A stretch of 32,358 bases of DNA, taken from the IMG/VR virus record IMGVR_UViG_3300037041_000104, positions 1-32,358 of that record; one strand, given 5' to 3'. The translations under genes and the position numbers were made by a program. Shown here piece by piece: positions 1 through 6,137 of this stretch (positions are counted from its first letter, which is position 1; each line of letters begins with the position of its first letter). The notes beneath the pieces are model-generated. The model had not been told where the DNA came from, searched no databases, and saw only the letters and a list, made by a program, of their open reading frames with translations. This DNA is from a virus.

Positions 1-145
1 TCCCAAATGTATGCTTGATCGCCTGATCTTTTATAAGTTGCCATGACATTACTACCTCTGACTGTCATGTTTTCCCATATGTCGCTATACTTGTTGTTGG
101 GCCATTTGAGCAAACCTGATCCTAATGTGTTTATATTGTTGTCTT
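1..145. repeat. Terminal direct repeat, left copy (circular overlap)
   Basis: These 145 bases are repeated at 32214-32358 with one difference (g at 127, a at 32340). The repeat lies inside a coding sequence that stays in frame across the joined ends. This points to a circular or circularly permuted genome of 32,213 bp rather than a packaged terminal repeat between genes. The mismatch changes codon 121 of the glycosyltransferase from Thr (ACA) to Ile (ATA), as expected for population variation rather than a pure assembly duplicate. Confidence 0.95.
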
Positions 146-488
146 TAACATAACTTACATCTCTGAGTCCTAAGAATAGATTTGGTTCATAAGTCATGTA
201 ATGATCTATGTTACTCATTACGATCATGTCTAAGTCTATGTAAAAGTTTGTGTCGTATTCAAATAGACCTTCTTTAAACATATATGTCTTCCACCACCAA
301 CCTTGTAGTTTGTGTTCTATTGGTAATGGTATAACATTTATGTTACTGTTTAAGTTAGTAGGATCTTCTGTAAGACAGTAAAACTTATACGTGAGTGTGA
401 GGTTTCTCTCAATCATATTGTACATCTTGTTGACATACTCATGATTGTAAACTTTATGCCCGTATTTTACTGTAATTACATTAATCAT
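1..488 (-). CDS. DxD-type glycosyltransferase, N-terminal part (continues at the right end)
   Basis: N-terminal 162 residues of a GT-A-fold glycosyltransferase that would transfer a nucleotide-activated sugar in the host cytoplasm. The start at 488 overlaps the stop of the preceding gene (ATGA). A GWWWK segment (63-67) and a hydrophobic strand ending in DLD (85-87, FYIDLDMIV) are visible; the DxD motif normally binds the metal and nucleotide-sugar. The frame runs off base 1 and joins in frame to 32048-32213, giving a complete 217-aa protein. With the GNGPS-motif and FkbM proteins in the same leftward unit it suggests a glycan-modifying set acting on host surface sugar or on the phage's own fibres (inference). 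Acceptor and sugar are unknown. Confidence 0.8.
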   Translation of the reverse strand, partial: MINVITVKYGHKVYNHEYVNKMYNMIERNLTLTYKFYCLTEDPTNLNSNINVIPLPIEHKLQGWWWKTYMFKEGLFEYDTNFYIDLDMIVMSNIDHYMTYEPNLFLGLRDVSYVKDNNINTLGSGLLKWPNNKYSDIWENMTVRGSNVMATYKRSGDQAYIW

Positions 489-673
489 TCTTTACTTGGA
501 ACAGTTAAGTTAATTTTCTTCTTGCGTGGCTTTTTTGCAGGTCTATCTTCTTTACCACTGACATAAACGTAAACTGTTTTAACTTCCTGTACTTTCTGTT
601 CAGCAGGAATTGGAGTTTCTTCACGCTTCATCTGGTCACGCACCCATTGAATGTAATCTCTTAACATGTTCAT
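485..673 (-). CDS. Hypothetical protein, 62 aa, basic C-terminus
   Basis: Not recognised. The product has an N-terminal predicted helix, a short VYVYV strand and a strongly basic tract (KKPRKKK, about residues 47-53), which might contact nucleic acid. The ATG at 673 overlaps the TGA of the upstream gene and its own TGA overlaps the ATG of the glycosyltransferase (ATGA at both ends). This tight coupling supports it as a real gene of the leftward unit. Confidence 0.65.
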   Translation of the reverse strand: MNMLRDYIQWVRDQMKREETPIPAEQKVQEVKTVYVYVSGKEDRPAKKPRKKKINLTVPSKE

Positions 674-1038
674 ATATAGACCTTTTCGTAATCTTCAGGA
701 TTGTCTTCTGGATCTAGTCCATCAAAGTATTGTCCTGATTGTTTTTCTTTAAACTTTAATGTGCCAAAGACTGACAAGAACTTTTGATTCTTCTTGCCCC
801 AGGCTTGTGTCATTTCTAAGAAACGTTCTTGTCCAAACATAATTTGCAATTGTGTCTTGCAATCTTCAGGACTAGGGTTGATATCGTACTTGGTATCTTT
901 TAATGTATGCATAAAGCCAATGCATTTATCAACTTCATCTTCAGTCATGTGTGGGCTAAGTTCAGTGACCATTTTGTCGAAATGTTTGATGTGCCCAACA
1001 TAGAAGGGCTTGTCGATTAGACCTTTAAATTCTGCCAT
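670..1038 (-). CDS. Hypothetical protein, 122 aa
   Basis: Not recognised. The frame can be opened at a TTG at 1056, but the ATG at 1038 (MAEFKG) has an AAAGGAA ribosome-binding sequence about 8 nt upstream and is preferred. Soluble, charged protein with an acidic C-terminus (DPEDNPEDYEK); no membrane segment or metal motif. It lies in the coupled leftward unit between a 103-aa unknown protein and a 62-aa basic protein. Confidence 0.7.
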   Translation of the reverse strand: MAEFKGLIDKPFYVGHIKHFDKMVTELSPHMTEDEVDKCIGFMHTLKDTKYDINPSPEDCKTQLQIMFGQERFLEMTQAWGKKNQKFLSVFGTLKFKEKQSGQYFDGLDPEDNPEDYEKVYI

Positions 1039-1052
1039 GTCTGTGTTTCCTT

Positions 1053-1364
1053 TCAATGCATTGTTCTACCAAGAACGTTGAGTTCTTCACCAATGTTGAT
1101 GTTAACTCTGCCCCTAAGTTCATGTGCTGTATCTTTTAGATACTGTTCTTGCACAAGAGCACCTAAGAATTCGTGAATGGTCTTGAGACCTAGAATCTTT
1201 AAGTTAAAAATTTCTTTTTCATTGTCTGGCAATGTATCAATGTCAATACCCATCATATGGTGTATTGACTTCTCAATGTCAGTCATCAATGGTTTCACTG
1301 TGACTAATAACTCACCACTTTCATCTTTGGTAAGTTTGTATGTGTATTCAAGTTGTTGGGTCAT
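1053..1364 (-). CDS. Hypothetical protein, 103 aa
   Basis: Not recognised. The ATG at 1364 has AAGGA 7 nt upstream, which decides the start. The gene overlaps the upstream glycan-enzyme gene by 17 nt. Mostly helical by composition, no transmembrane segment and no cysteine motif. Confidence 0.7.
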   Translation of the reverse strand: MTQQLEYTYKLTKDESGELLVTVKPLMTDIEKSIHHMMGIDIDTLPDNEKEIFNLKILGLKTIHEFLGALVQEQYLKDTAHELRGRVNINIGEELNVLGRTMH

Positions 1365-1944
1365 AAATTTCCTTAAATTGTTGTGGTGTTATCTCACTGT
1401 AGTTTGTTGCTGTTATGGATGTTTGTGTATTTGATCCGTTAACTCTAATAAACTTCTTAGTGTCAAATTTCTTGACTATAGTTGTTAGTCTAGACTTCCA
1501 TCTGCGAGTAAGATCATGTGCTGCAGGTATAGTTGAGTTTCTTGCGTAGTTTGTTGTACCATGATAAACATTTGGTAGATTGTCATTACTGTCTGTATAG
1601 TCAAAGCCAATTATGTATATCACATCGTTAGTTTCTGCCGCTAGTTCAAGTGCTGATGTACCACTGTCGTGTGTCATTGGCTTACCCCAAAAGAAGTTAA
1701 TGGGTTCGCCTGTTTCTGCTATCTTGTCTATGCGATTTGTATGCTGTGTATGAAACGAACAACGCTTGTGTACATTGTTCTGTAGTATTTCATCTACCAT
1801 ACTAAAATCCATGCTTACTAGATAGTTGGGTAAAAAGTCTCTGTGTAATCCATTACAACCATACGTGTACATGGTGTGATGTATTGTGTCTAAGTCGAAT
1901 TGTTTACGACTAGGACCATTACCAATGACACACGCTATATTCAT
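1348..1944 (-). CDS. GNGPS-motif glycan enzyme (DUF115 / sialyltransferase-like)
   Basis: 198 aa with an N-terminal Rossmann-type signature VIGNGPSR (6-13), an SMD motif (44-46), and SGTSALELA followed by a strand IIGFD (94-115). This combination is typical of the DUF115/MptE-like family and of GT42-type sialyltransferases, which use the GNGPS loop for a nucleotide-linked donor. Which reaction applies cannot be decided from sequence alone. It lies in the same leftward unit as an FkbM methyltransferase and a DxD glycosyltransferase, favouring a role in sugar transfer or surface-glycan change. Confidence 0.7.
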   Translation of the reverse strand: MNIACVIGNGPSRKQFDLDTIHHTMYTYGCNGLHRDFLPNYLVSMDFSMVDEILQNNVHKRCSFHTQHTNRIDKIAETGEPINFFWGKPMTHDSGTSALELAAETNDVIYIIGFDYTDSNDNLPNVYHGTTNYARNSTIPAAHDLTRRWKSRLTTIVKKFDTKKFIRVNGSNTQTSITATNYSEITPQQFKEIYDPTT

Positions 1945-1946
1945 TA

Positions 1947-2093
1947 TTACTCAGGCTTCTTTGGTTCTTTGTAACCACTAGCGTAGGCGGCTTGTGCTTG
2001 TTTCTCAGCATCTTTCTTGTCTGTGTAAAGTTTACCTTGGTCTCCCCAACGATAGAAAACTTCACCGTTTTTTATTACTCTTTGAATAGGCAT
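1947..2093 (-). CDS. Possible internal translation product, 48 aa
   Basis: In-frame internal start within the zinc-finger gene. AAGGAG lies 7 nt before the ATG at 2093, a better ribosome-binding site than that of the longer frame. The product (YRWGDQGKLYTDKKDAEKQA core) is a compact charged domain of the kind often encoded alone in phages as a short MP-Q-R protein (family recollection, function unknown to me). Confidence 0.5.
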   Translation of the reverse strand: MPIQRVIKNGEVFYRWGDQGKLYTDKKDAEKQAQAAYASGYKEPKKPE

Positions 2094-2279
2094 GTATTTC
2101 TCCTTGCTAGTTGTATTTAGTTCTGCACATACTTCTAAATGTTTGGCAACAGACTTTTCAGTTTTAAGTGATCTATGACATAGACTGCATTTATAACCTA
2201 TAAGTTTCCATGCACCATTGACATATTGATATGTGTTATAGATGGCTAGGTCCCGCTTGTTGTAATGATATTGGCTCAT
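1947..2279 (-). CDS. Zinc-finger protein with a nested downstream start (110 aa)
   Basis: The N-terminal half carries a C-x2-C-x12-H-x3-C zinc finger (C31, C34, H47, C51), the same spacing as the finger at the C-terminus of the HNH endonuclease at 29523-29942. The C-terminal 48 residues (MPIQRVIKNG onward) look like a separate small protein. An in-frame ATG at 2093 is preceded by AAGGAG at ideal distance, so a 48-aa product may be made from 1947-2093 as well. The start at 2279 has GGA 8 nt upstream. The gene overlaps the NUMOD3 gene by 44 nt; the pair may be remains of a homing-endonuclease locus. Confidence 0.7.
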   Translation of the reverse strand: MSQYHYNKRDLAIYNTYQYVNGAWKLIGYKCSLCHRSLKTEKSVAKHLEVCAELNTTSKEKYMPIQRVIKNGEVFYRWGDQGKLYTDKKDAEKQAQAAYASGYKEPKKPE

Positions 2280-2592
2280 TGTTCTTTCCGAATCTTCGTC
2301 TTTGTGCCAAACTCATATTTCTTTTGTGCTGTTCACTCTTAGGTTTGCCAAGTTTAGCCTTTGACATCTTTAATTTAGTCTCAGGGCTCTTGGGCTTTCC
2401 CAAACTTACTCGGCGCATTGCTTCTGCTACCTTTTGATAATGACTTTCACTCATTGGTCCTGTACCGCGGAACCATTCAGTAAATCCTTCTTCTTGTAGT
2501 GGGTTTGGTGTATCTGTAACGCCAAACTTACGAATGTATTTTACTCCGTTACCATCAAAGCGATGCCAACGAGTCCATAAACCTTGTGCCAT
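2236..2592 (-). CDS. NUMOD3-motif protein, 118 aa
   Basis: The ATG at 2592 (MAQGLW) has AGAGGAT just upstream and is preferred to a longer opening at 2652 that would overlap the FkbM gene. The C-terminal half has repeated LGKPKSPETKLKMSKAK / LGKPKSEQHKRNMS segments typical of NUMOD3, a DNA-binding module usually attached to HNH or GIY-YIG homing endonucleases. No nuclease catalytic motif is present, so it is either a stand-alone DNA-binding protein or a broken homing endonuclease. The N-terminal WTRWHRFDGNG and EWFRGTGP segments are unassigned. Confidence 0.7.
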   Translation of the reverse strand: MAQGLWTRWHRFDGNGVKYIRKFGVTDTPNPLQEEGFTEWFRGTGPMSESHYQKVAEAMRRVSLGKPKSPETKLKMSKAKLGKPKSEQHKRNMSLAQRRRFGKNNEPISLQQAGPSHL

Positions 2593-2593
2593 G

Positions 2594-3547
2594 TTATCCT
2601 CTTTTGTTGAAACGTTCTTGAAGTCTTTGTAGGAATTTGATATGAGTGTCATTTCTATCTACCATCTTTTCTAAATAACTATCTACTGGGTGTTCTTTTG
2701 GTAATGCAAGTATGTTTATAACACCACCTTGACCAAACACATTCTTACTGACATTGTTATGATTGCGTGGATTGTAGTTTGGAACTGCAATCCAATACAA
2801 GTTGTAACCTAATTCTGTATGTAAGAAGTCATAAATCTCATCAAAGCCTGATCCATGCATTGCTTCGTAAAAGATTACAGGTGTGTTTTCTCTAATGGTT
2901 TTCTTTGCACCATTAAACACTTTAAGTTCGTGACCCTCAACATCAATCTTAATGACATGAGGTTTGTCTATGTTAAGATCGTCAACACGCAATGTAATGC
3001 AGGGTTGACCAGTTGTTTCATTCATCATGCACTCACCAAAGTTGCCTTGGTCGTTTAGTTCATAATCACTGATGAAACTTCTACCCTTAGTGTCAGACAC
3101 AGCAGCCTTAATCAATGTAACATTTTTAAGTTTCTCTGTGTTCATCTCTAACAGTTTGTAGTTTTTAAGATTAGGTTCAAAACTATACACATGTTTTGCT
3201 CTGTGTGCAAATGCTACAGTGTGATATCCAATGTTGCCACCAATGTCATATACAACTGTGTTTTCGTTAATATGTTGCGCCAACAAATCTATTTCTATTT
3301 GAGTGTATTCGCCATATATACGAATGGATTGTCCAATGATTACATCTTTCTCATAGAAGTAAAAATTGTTAGTGTATCGTGTTCTTGCACTAGCGATACC
3401 ATCGACAATTGCACTAGACATATTGACGATTGTGGGTTTGACACTGTAACTTTCAGGAGGTGCTACTGAAAGGGACTCTGTTTTCACAAGTTCCCAAGAT
3501 ACAATGTTCTGGTCTTGATATACAAGTTTTTGCGTATGATTCATCAT
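2594..3547 (-). CDS. FkbM-family SAM-dependent methyltransferase
   Basis: 317 aa. It shows the SAM-binding motif I VVYDIGGNIGYHT (98-110), the acidic end of strand 2 in SFEPN (122-126) and the family hallmark IKIDVEGHE (199-207). FkbM enzymes are O-methyltransferases acting on sugars or polyketide-type hydroxyls. About 60 residues precede the catalytic core. A CATAAATA element at 3553-3560 would place transcription start on the A of the ATG at 3547, predicting a leaderless message; no ribosome-binding sequence is visible. The context with two glycan enzymes suggests methyl capping of a surface sugar (inference). Confidence 0.88.
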   Translation of the reverse strand: MMNHTQKLVYQDQNIVSWELVKTESLSVAPPESYSVKPTIVNMSSAIVDGIASARTRYTNNFYFYEKDVIIGQSIRIYGEYTQIEIDLLAQHINENTVVYDIGGNIGYHTVAFAHRAKHVYSFEPNLKNYKLLEMNTEKLKNVTLIKAAVSDTKGRSFISDYELNDQGNFGECMMNETTGQPCITLRVDDLNIDKPHVIKIDVEGHELKVFNGAKKTIRENTPVIFYEAMHGSGFDEIYDFLHTELGYNLYWIAVPNYNPRNHNNVSKNVFGQGGVINILALPKEHPVDSYLEKMVDRNDTHIKFLQRLQERFNKRG

Positions 3548-3552
3548 AGACT

Positions 3553-3560
3553 TATTTATG
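3553..3560 (-). promoter_or_regulatory. T4-late-like promoter element CATAAATA
   Basis: CATAAATA read leftwards, immediately before the FkbM gene. With the T4 rule (octamer at -13 to -6) the start would fall at 3547, the first base of the gene. Confidence 0.5.
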
Positions 3561-3578
3561 TATTGCTAAAGTCACTAT

Positions 3579-4022
3579 TTAATTAGTGTGCCATATGTTT
3601 TCTTGTATCCATACTTTGGTGAATACTTGATTACTCTGTAGGTCTATTTTGTGTTGTTCACTGATTGCATCTATTACGTCTATGCTGGTGTTAAGAATGT
3701 CTTGAATGATTTCTAGTTGTACTAATGAAAAGTCGTATTGAGTACCGAATTGTAAGTTGTTCATGGTACCTGCGAGATAACTTTGTGGGCTGTTGTTACT
3801 AGATAGTTTAGTGTTGTAAAGATATCTTTTATTTGATTTCTTGAACCAATTAGCAAAGTCTTTTATGTCTTGGTTCTTGCTAAGTGAAAGTTCTTGCATA
3901 TAACACATGACGCCAATGATACTTGTGACAATGATTTCACGGTCTTCATTTGGTAGTGTTATGTAAGTGGTGTTTGCCTGTGTACGCTTAACGTCATACA
4001 CTATCTTTCTAATTTTACGCAT
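3579..4022 (-). CDS. Hypothetical protein, 147 aa
   Basis: Not recognised. The open frame extends to a TTG at 4151, but the ATG at 4022 (MRKIRK) follows GGAGACTACAAC closely and is preceded by a TATAAATA element, so the shorter form is chosen. Basic N-terminus, a moderately hydrophobic stretch (IIVTSIIGVMCYM, about residues 29-41) too weak to call a membrane segment, and a helical C-terminal half. It has its own promoter within the leftward block. Confidence 0.7.
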   Translation of the reverse strand: MRKIRKIVYDVKRTQANTTYITLPNEDREIIVTSIIGVMCYMQELSLSKNQDIKDFANWFKKSNKRYLYNTKLSSNNSPQSYLAGTMNNLQFGTQYDFSLVQLEIIQDILNTSIDVIDAISEQHKIDLQSNQVFTKVWIQENIWHTN

Positions 4023-4033
4023 GTTGTAGTCTC

Positions 4034-4049
4034 CTATATTGTATTTATA
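4034..4049 (-). promoter_or_regulatory. T4-late-like promoter, 16-bp match to the plus-strand promoter
   Basis: TATAAATACAATATAG on the minus strand, ending a few bases before the GGAG of the gene starting at 4022. The same 16 bases occur on the plus strand at 5363-5378 before the small plus-strand genes. Exact sharing beyond the octamer supports a real promoter. Confidence 0.65.
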
Positions 4050-4122
4050 AGAAATGGCAAAAAACCGTGGATTAAGGCGAAAATAGGGGGAAGAGACCCA
4101 TTCCCCTCCCCCTGTAGGTACA

Positions 4123-4143
4123 ACATACGGCTCACCGGTATGT
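4123..4143. other. Hairpin downstream of the 71-aa gene
   Basis: ACATAC / GTATGT arms with two more G-C pairs around a one-base bulge and a CTCA loop. It lies just after the stop at 4154 in the leftward direction. No T-run follows, so it is not a standard intrinsic terminator. A G-rich/C-rich stretch (GGGGAA ... TTCCCC) lies further left, near 4086-4110. Confidence 0.35.
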
Positions 4144-4153
4144 GTGAGCAACT

Positions 4154-4369
4154 TTATTTATACATTTGATATTGCTCTTTGTTAAGCCACTTGACGAACT
4201 TGCCACCGCAACTCATGCATATAAGTTTTGCGTAATGTGGACCTGGTGTGATTGTAGTTAACAGTTTGTGATCGTCATGATCTTTAGGCAATGGTTTTTC
4301 TAATTTACTGTCCCATGCTCTGGTACCATTTGGTACATACTTTGGTCTGTTCCAATTTATATTGCTCAT
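4154..4369 (-). CDS. Small CxxC-motif protein, 71 aa
   Basis: The C-terminal half has the pattern GPHYAKLICMSCGGKFVKWL, a short phage protein type with one CxxC (residues 51-54) that I remember from DNA-metabolism clusters of many phages; its function is not established. The start overlaps the stop of the 269-aa gene by 4 nt (ATGA), indicating translational coupling. The single CxxC may bind metal in a dimer (inference). Confidence 0.7.
   Translation of the reverse strand: MSNINWNRPKYVPNGTRAWDSKLEKPLPKDHDDHKLLTTITPGPHYAKLICMSCGGKFVKWLNKEQYQMYK
4155..4162 (-). promoter_or_regulatory. T4-late-like promoter element TATAAATA
   Basis: TATAAATA on the minus strand, overlapping the stop of the 71-aa gene and about 130 nt before the start at 4022. 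A second copy at 4042-4049 lies closer to that gene, so this one may be redundant or drive a longer leader. Confidence 0.4.
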
Positions 4370-5175
4370 GATAACTCCTCATCATCTTCAAACTGATCCA
4401 TGTCATTGCGCCATATGCCGGCTGCTTGATAAAACTTTGATTGCTTTTCTGTAACTTCATTGTTGAGAGGAATTTTTATCCATTCGTCTAGCAAATAAAA
4501 CATTGCTTCTAATTCATCATCTTCATTTGTGTAGATTGAAATCATTGCGTGTTTTAACAACTTGCGATGAAAGTTAGTTGTTTGGCAACGAACAGGTTTG
4601 TAATGAAGTCTTGCTATCATACACTTTGGATGTTCTTCCCAAAGAGTCTCGATTGTTGAAAGCACTGTTAAGTTTTCTTTAGTACCACGCTTTAACTCAG
4701 TCAAGCAATTAGTTGCGGCACCTGCTAAGAAAACTGAATATTTGCGATCGGTATCTGTCTTTAAACTGATATAGACTTTTGCTCTCATGTAACGACCTTC
4801 GGTTCTTACATTACCAATCTGCACACCAATCTCTACATATTTGTCATGTACACTTAGTCGCTTGTACCCAATTGGCTCCGTTGATCCTATCTCTCCCCGG
4901 TCTCCCGGTATTCCTTGGACTTCTTTCACCTCGGGCGCTTGCGCCGGCGAAGCAGGAGAAAGAGGCGTCGAAGACGCATCAAGATTATCAACACTTGTGT
5001 TGTAATCTATTCTAGTTCTAATACCGTTTCTTTTTGAATTAGAATTGGTATTAGAATAGATTACAACATTGTCGTTTAAATTAAATTCTGTACCCAACTC
5101 TTTGGGTTGATGATGTTTAGTGTTAATTGGAATGCCAATACTAGCCAAAAGTTCTTCTGCGGTCAAATTTTGCAT
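4366..5175 (-). CDS. Unknown 269-aa protein, first gene of the leftward block; replication-initiator candidate
   Basis: Not recognised by motif. The ATG at 5175 follows AAGGAG. Architecture: a short N-terminal region, an Asn/Ser-rich then Pro/Ala-rich low-complexity linker (about residues 40-105, including PLSPASPAQAPE and a collagen-like GIPGDRGEIG), then a folded alpha/beta C-terminal part ending in acidic DDEE. The linker DNA holds a 22-bp inverted repeat (4998-5068) and a GC-rich patch with hairpins (about 4880-4980). A structured linker inside a protein gene recalls lambda O, where the origin lies inside the initiator gene. That parallel and the 5' position are the only grounds for suggesting a replication role. 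Confidence 0.7.
   Translation of the reverse strand: MQNLTAEELLASIGIPINTKHHQPKELGTEFNLNDNVVIYSNTNSNSKRNGIRTRIDYNTSVDNLDASSTPLSPASPAQAPEVKEVQGIPGDRGEIGSTEPIGYKRLSVHDKYVEIGVQIGNVRTEGRYMRAKVYISLKTDTDRKYSVFLAGAATNCLTELKRGTKENLTVLSTIETLWEEHPKCMIARLHYKPVRCQTTNFHRKLLKHAMISIYTNEDDELEAMFYLLDEWIKIPLNNEVTEKQSKFYQAAGIWRNDMDQFEDDEELS
4934..4977. other. GC-rich hairpin pair inside the 269-aa gene
   Basis: Two short perfect hairpins, GGCG-CTTG-CGCC (4934-4945) and GCGTC-GAA-GACGC (4965-4977), in a locally GC-rich patch of an otherwise AT-rich genome. They coincide with the Pro/Ala-rich linker, so coding bias explains part of the composition. Confidence 0.4.
4998..5068. repeat. 22-bp inverted repeat inside the 269-aa gene
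   Basis: The right arm 5047-5068 is matched in reverse complement by 4998-5014 plus 5021-5025, with a 6-base insertion (5015-5020) in the left arm; the central loop is 21 nt. Each arm contains the 11-mer ATAGATTACAA or its complement, which occurs a third time at 5375-5385 on the predicted start of the plus-strand transcript. This looks like a protein-binding or origin element rather than a coding accident. Confidence 0.65.
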
Positions 5176-5215
5176 ATTTGTATCTCCTTAAAGTTATGCT
5201 GCCTAATGTCTATCT

Positions 5216-5256
5216 TTTGACGAAGATGAAGCCCGGGCCGTCAAACCCGGGACTTC
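5216..5256 (-). promoter_or_regulatory. Leader RNA structure: hairpin that can extend to an H-type pseudoknot
   Basis: Read leftwards: GAAGTCCCGGG pairs with CCCGGGCTTC (10 bp with one bulged T). The loop contains TTTGACG, which is complementary to CGTCAAA placed 5 nt after the hairpin. Loop order and lengths permit an H-type pseudoknot on the minus-strand RNA; on the plus strand the connecting loop would be zero nt. A competing hairpin (ATCTT / AAGAT) would mask the second pseudoknot strand. It lies about 40 nt before the 269-aa gene and downstream of the CATAAATA element at 5309. Confidence 0.55.
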
Positions 5257-5308
5257 TAAGACTTTAGGAGTGTCTGTGAATCAAAAGTTCTAAAAATGAT
5301 CCACGATG

Positions 5309-5316
5309 TATTTATG
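5309..5316 (-). promoter_or_regulatory. T4-late-like promoter element CATAAATA for the leftward block
   Basis: CATAAATAC on the minus strand, 134 nt before the ATG at 5175. By T4 spacing, transcription would start near 5303 and give a leader of about 128 nt containing the pseudoknot-forming segment. Confidence 0.5.
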
Positions 5317-5362
5317 CCTACTACTACAAAAAATATTTTTTTACCTGCCCGTTATACTGTTC

Positions 5363-5378
5363 TATAAATACAATATAG
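5363..5378 (+). promoter_or_regulatory. T4-late-like promoter for the plus-strand genes
   Basis: TATAAATACAATATAG on the plus strand, identical over 16 bases to the minus-strand element at 4034-4049. The octamer ends at 5370, 35 nt before the ATG at 5406; the predicted start near 5376 falls inside the repeated 11-mer ATAGATTACAA (5375-5385). A poor -35-like TTTACC lies 17 nt upstream, so ordinary sigma-70 use cannot be excluded. Confidence 0.6.
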
Positions 5379-5405
5379 ATTACAATAGCAAATAGGAGAT
5401 AAAAT

Positions 5406-5594
5406 ATGGAAGCGAAAACATTACAAGTCTATCCGGTTCTTGACTACTGCATGGGACCATACAACTACTATGTTGTCACACCTGAAGGTGATTGGATGTA
5501 CTTTTCTGAGAAAAAGGAAGCAAGGTCCTTTATAGAATTCTACACTGAGTACCAAACTAAGCAAAAAACTAAGAAATTATGCGAATCCTATTAA
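5406..5594 (+). CDS. Hypothetical protein, 62 aa
   Basis: Not recognised. First gene of the only plus-strand cluster; the ATG has AGGAG 8 nt upstream. Aromatic-rich N-terminal half (YCMGPYNYYVV) and a charged helical C-terminus; no signal peptide. It overlaps the lipoprotein gene by 16 nt. The divergent position suggests an early or regulatory role, without motif support. Confidence 0.65.
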   Translation: MEAKTLQVYPVLDYCMGPYNYYVVTPEGDWMYFSEKKEARSFIEFYTEYQTKQKTKKLCESY

Positions 5595-5836
5595 TCACAT
5601 TTGTTACACTTTTTCTCACAGGTTGCGCTGGTTGTAAGTCGCATTGCATACTTGGCTTTGGTCCTGGTAATGCAGCCTTCGATGCAATTGGTCATATGAA
5701 AAACACTGATGACCCCTGTCAATATATTGGGAAGCCTGAGGGCTACAAGTTAGCCAGTTTCTGTTTTGCTAATGCAGGTAAGCGTGTATACTATGTAAGA
5801 GATGTGCAGAATCGCATCGTATATACAGTGAGGTAA
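5579..5836 (+). CDS. Small lipoprotein, 85 aa
   Basis: A type II signal peptide is clear: MRILLITFVTLFLTG followed by the lipobox Cys16 (L-T-G-C). The mature part starts CAGCKSHC and has six cysteines in all. Alanine after the lipidated cysteine would favour the outer membrane in a Gram-negative host. Phage lipoproteins of this size include superinfection-exclusion proteins and outer-membrane spanins; no Pro-rich Rz1-like sequence is present, so neither role is assigned. The start lies inside the upstream gene, implying coupled translation. Confidence 0.75.
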   Translation: MRILLITFVTLFLTGCAGCKSHCILGFGPGNAAFDAIGHMKNTDDPCQYIGKPEGYKLASFCFANAGKRVYYVRDVQNRIVYTVR

Positions 5837-5840
5837 ATAT

Positions 5841-6023
5841 ATGGAACTGACTATAGAACAAAAGATGAATAAAGATATTGAAGAAATTATTTCATATCTT
5901 GAAGGTACAAAAAAGATACATGACTATGAGGCAAAGATTGATGCTGTACACAGAGCCAATCATCAAGTCAATGGATTTACGTTTTCTTGGCAAGACAAAT
6001 TAGAAAACGATCTTAGACGATAA
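5841..6023 (+). CDS. Hypothetical protein, 60 aa
   Basis: Not recognised. It starts 4 nt after the lipoprotein stop, with GAGG 7 nt upstream of the ATG. Charged, largely helical, ending in basic DLRR. Probably co-transcribed with its two upstream neighbours and ended by the terminator at 6097-6130. Confidence 0.6.
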   Translation: MELTIEQKMNKDIEEIISYLEGTKKIHDYEAKIDAVHRANHQVNGFTFSWQDKLENDLRR

Positions 6024-6096
6024 AATTAAGTCTATCCTGTCTGCTACTTTTTTAAGTTTCCATCACTCCAATGGTAGACAGAATGAAGCGGTATGT

Positions 6097-6130
6097 TCTC
6101 CCGAGTACCAGACGAATCGGGGGATTTTTT
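6097..6130 (+). terminator. Intrinsic terminator within the plus-strand cluster
   Basis: TCTCCCGA (6097-6104) pairs with TCGGGGGA (6117-6124), including one G-T pair, around a 12-nt loop, followed by TTTTTT. It separates the first three plus-strand genes from the last two. Upstream (6014-6079) are competing short complementary arms (TAGAC, GTCTATC, GGTAGAC), so attenuation of the downstream genes is possible. Confidence 0.75.
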
Positions 6131-6137
6131 ATGGCTG

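Noticed and set aside
4023-4151. N-terminal extension of the 147-aa gene from a TTG at 4151
   Set aside because: The ATG at 4022 has GGAG and a promoter octamer directly before it; the extension covers hairpins and reads like non-coding sequence.
5223-5256. GC-rich hairpin at 5228-5256 as an intrinsic terminator
   Set aside because: No T-run follows on either strand and it lies in a divergent promoter region, so a leader structure is more likely.
6024-6130. Possible tRNA in the gap before the terminator
   Set aside because: No cloverleaf with T-loop and acceptor stem could be built; the 3' half is better explained as an intrinsic terminator.
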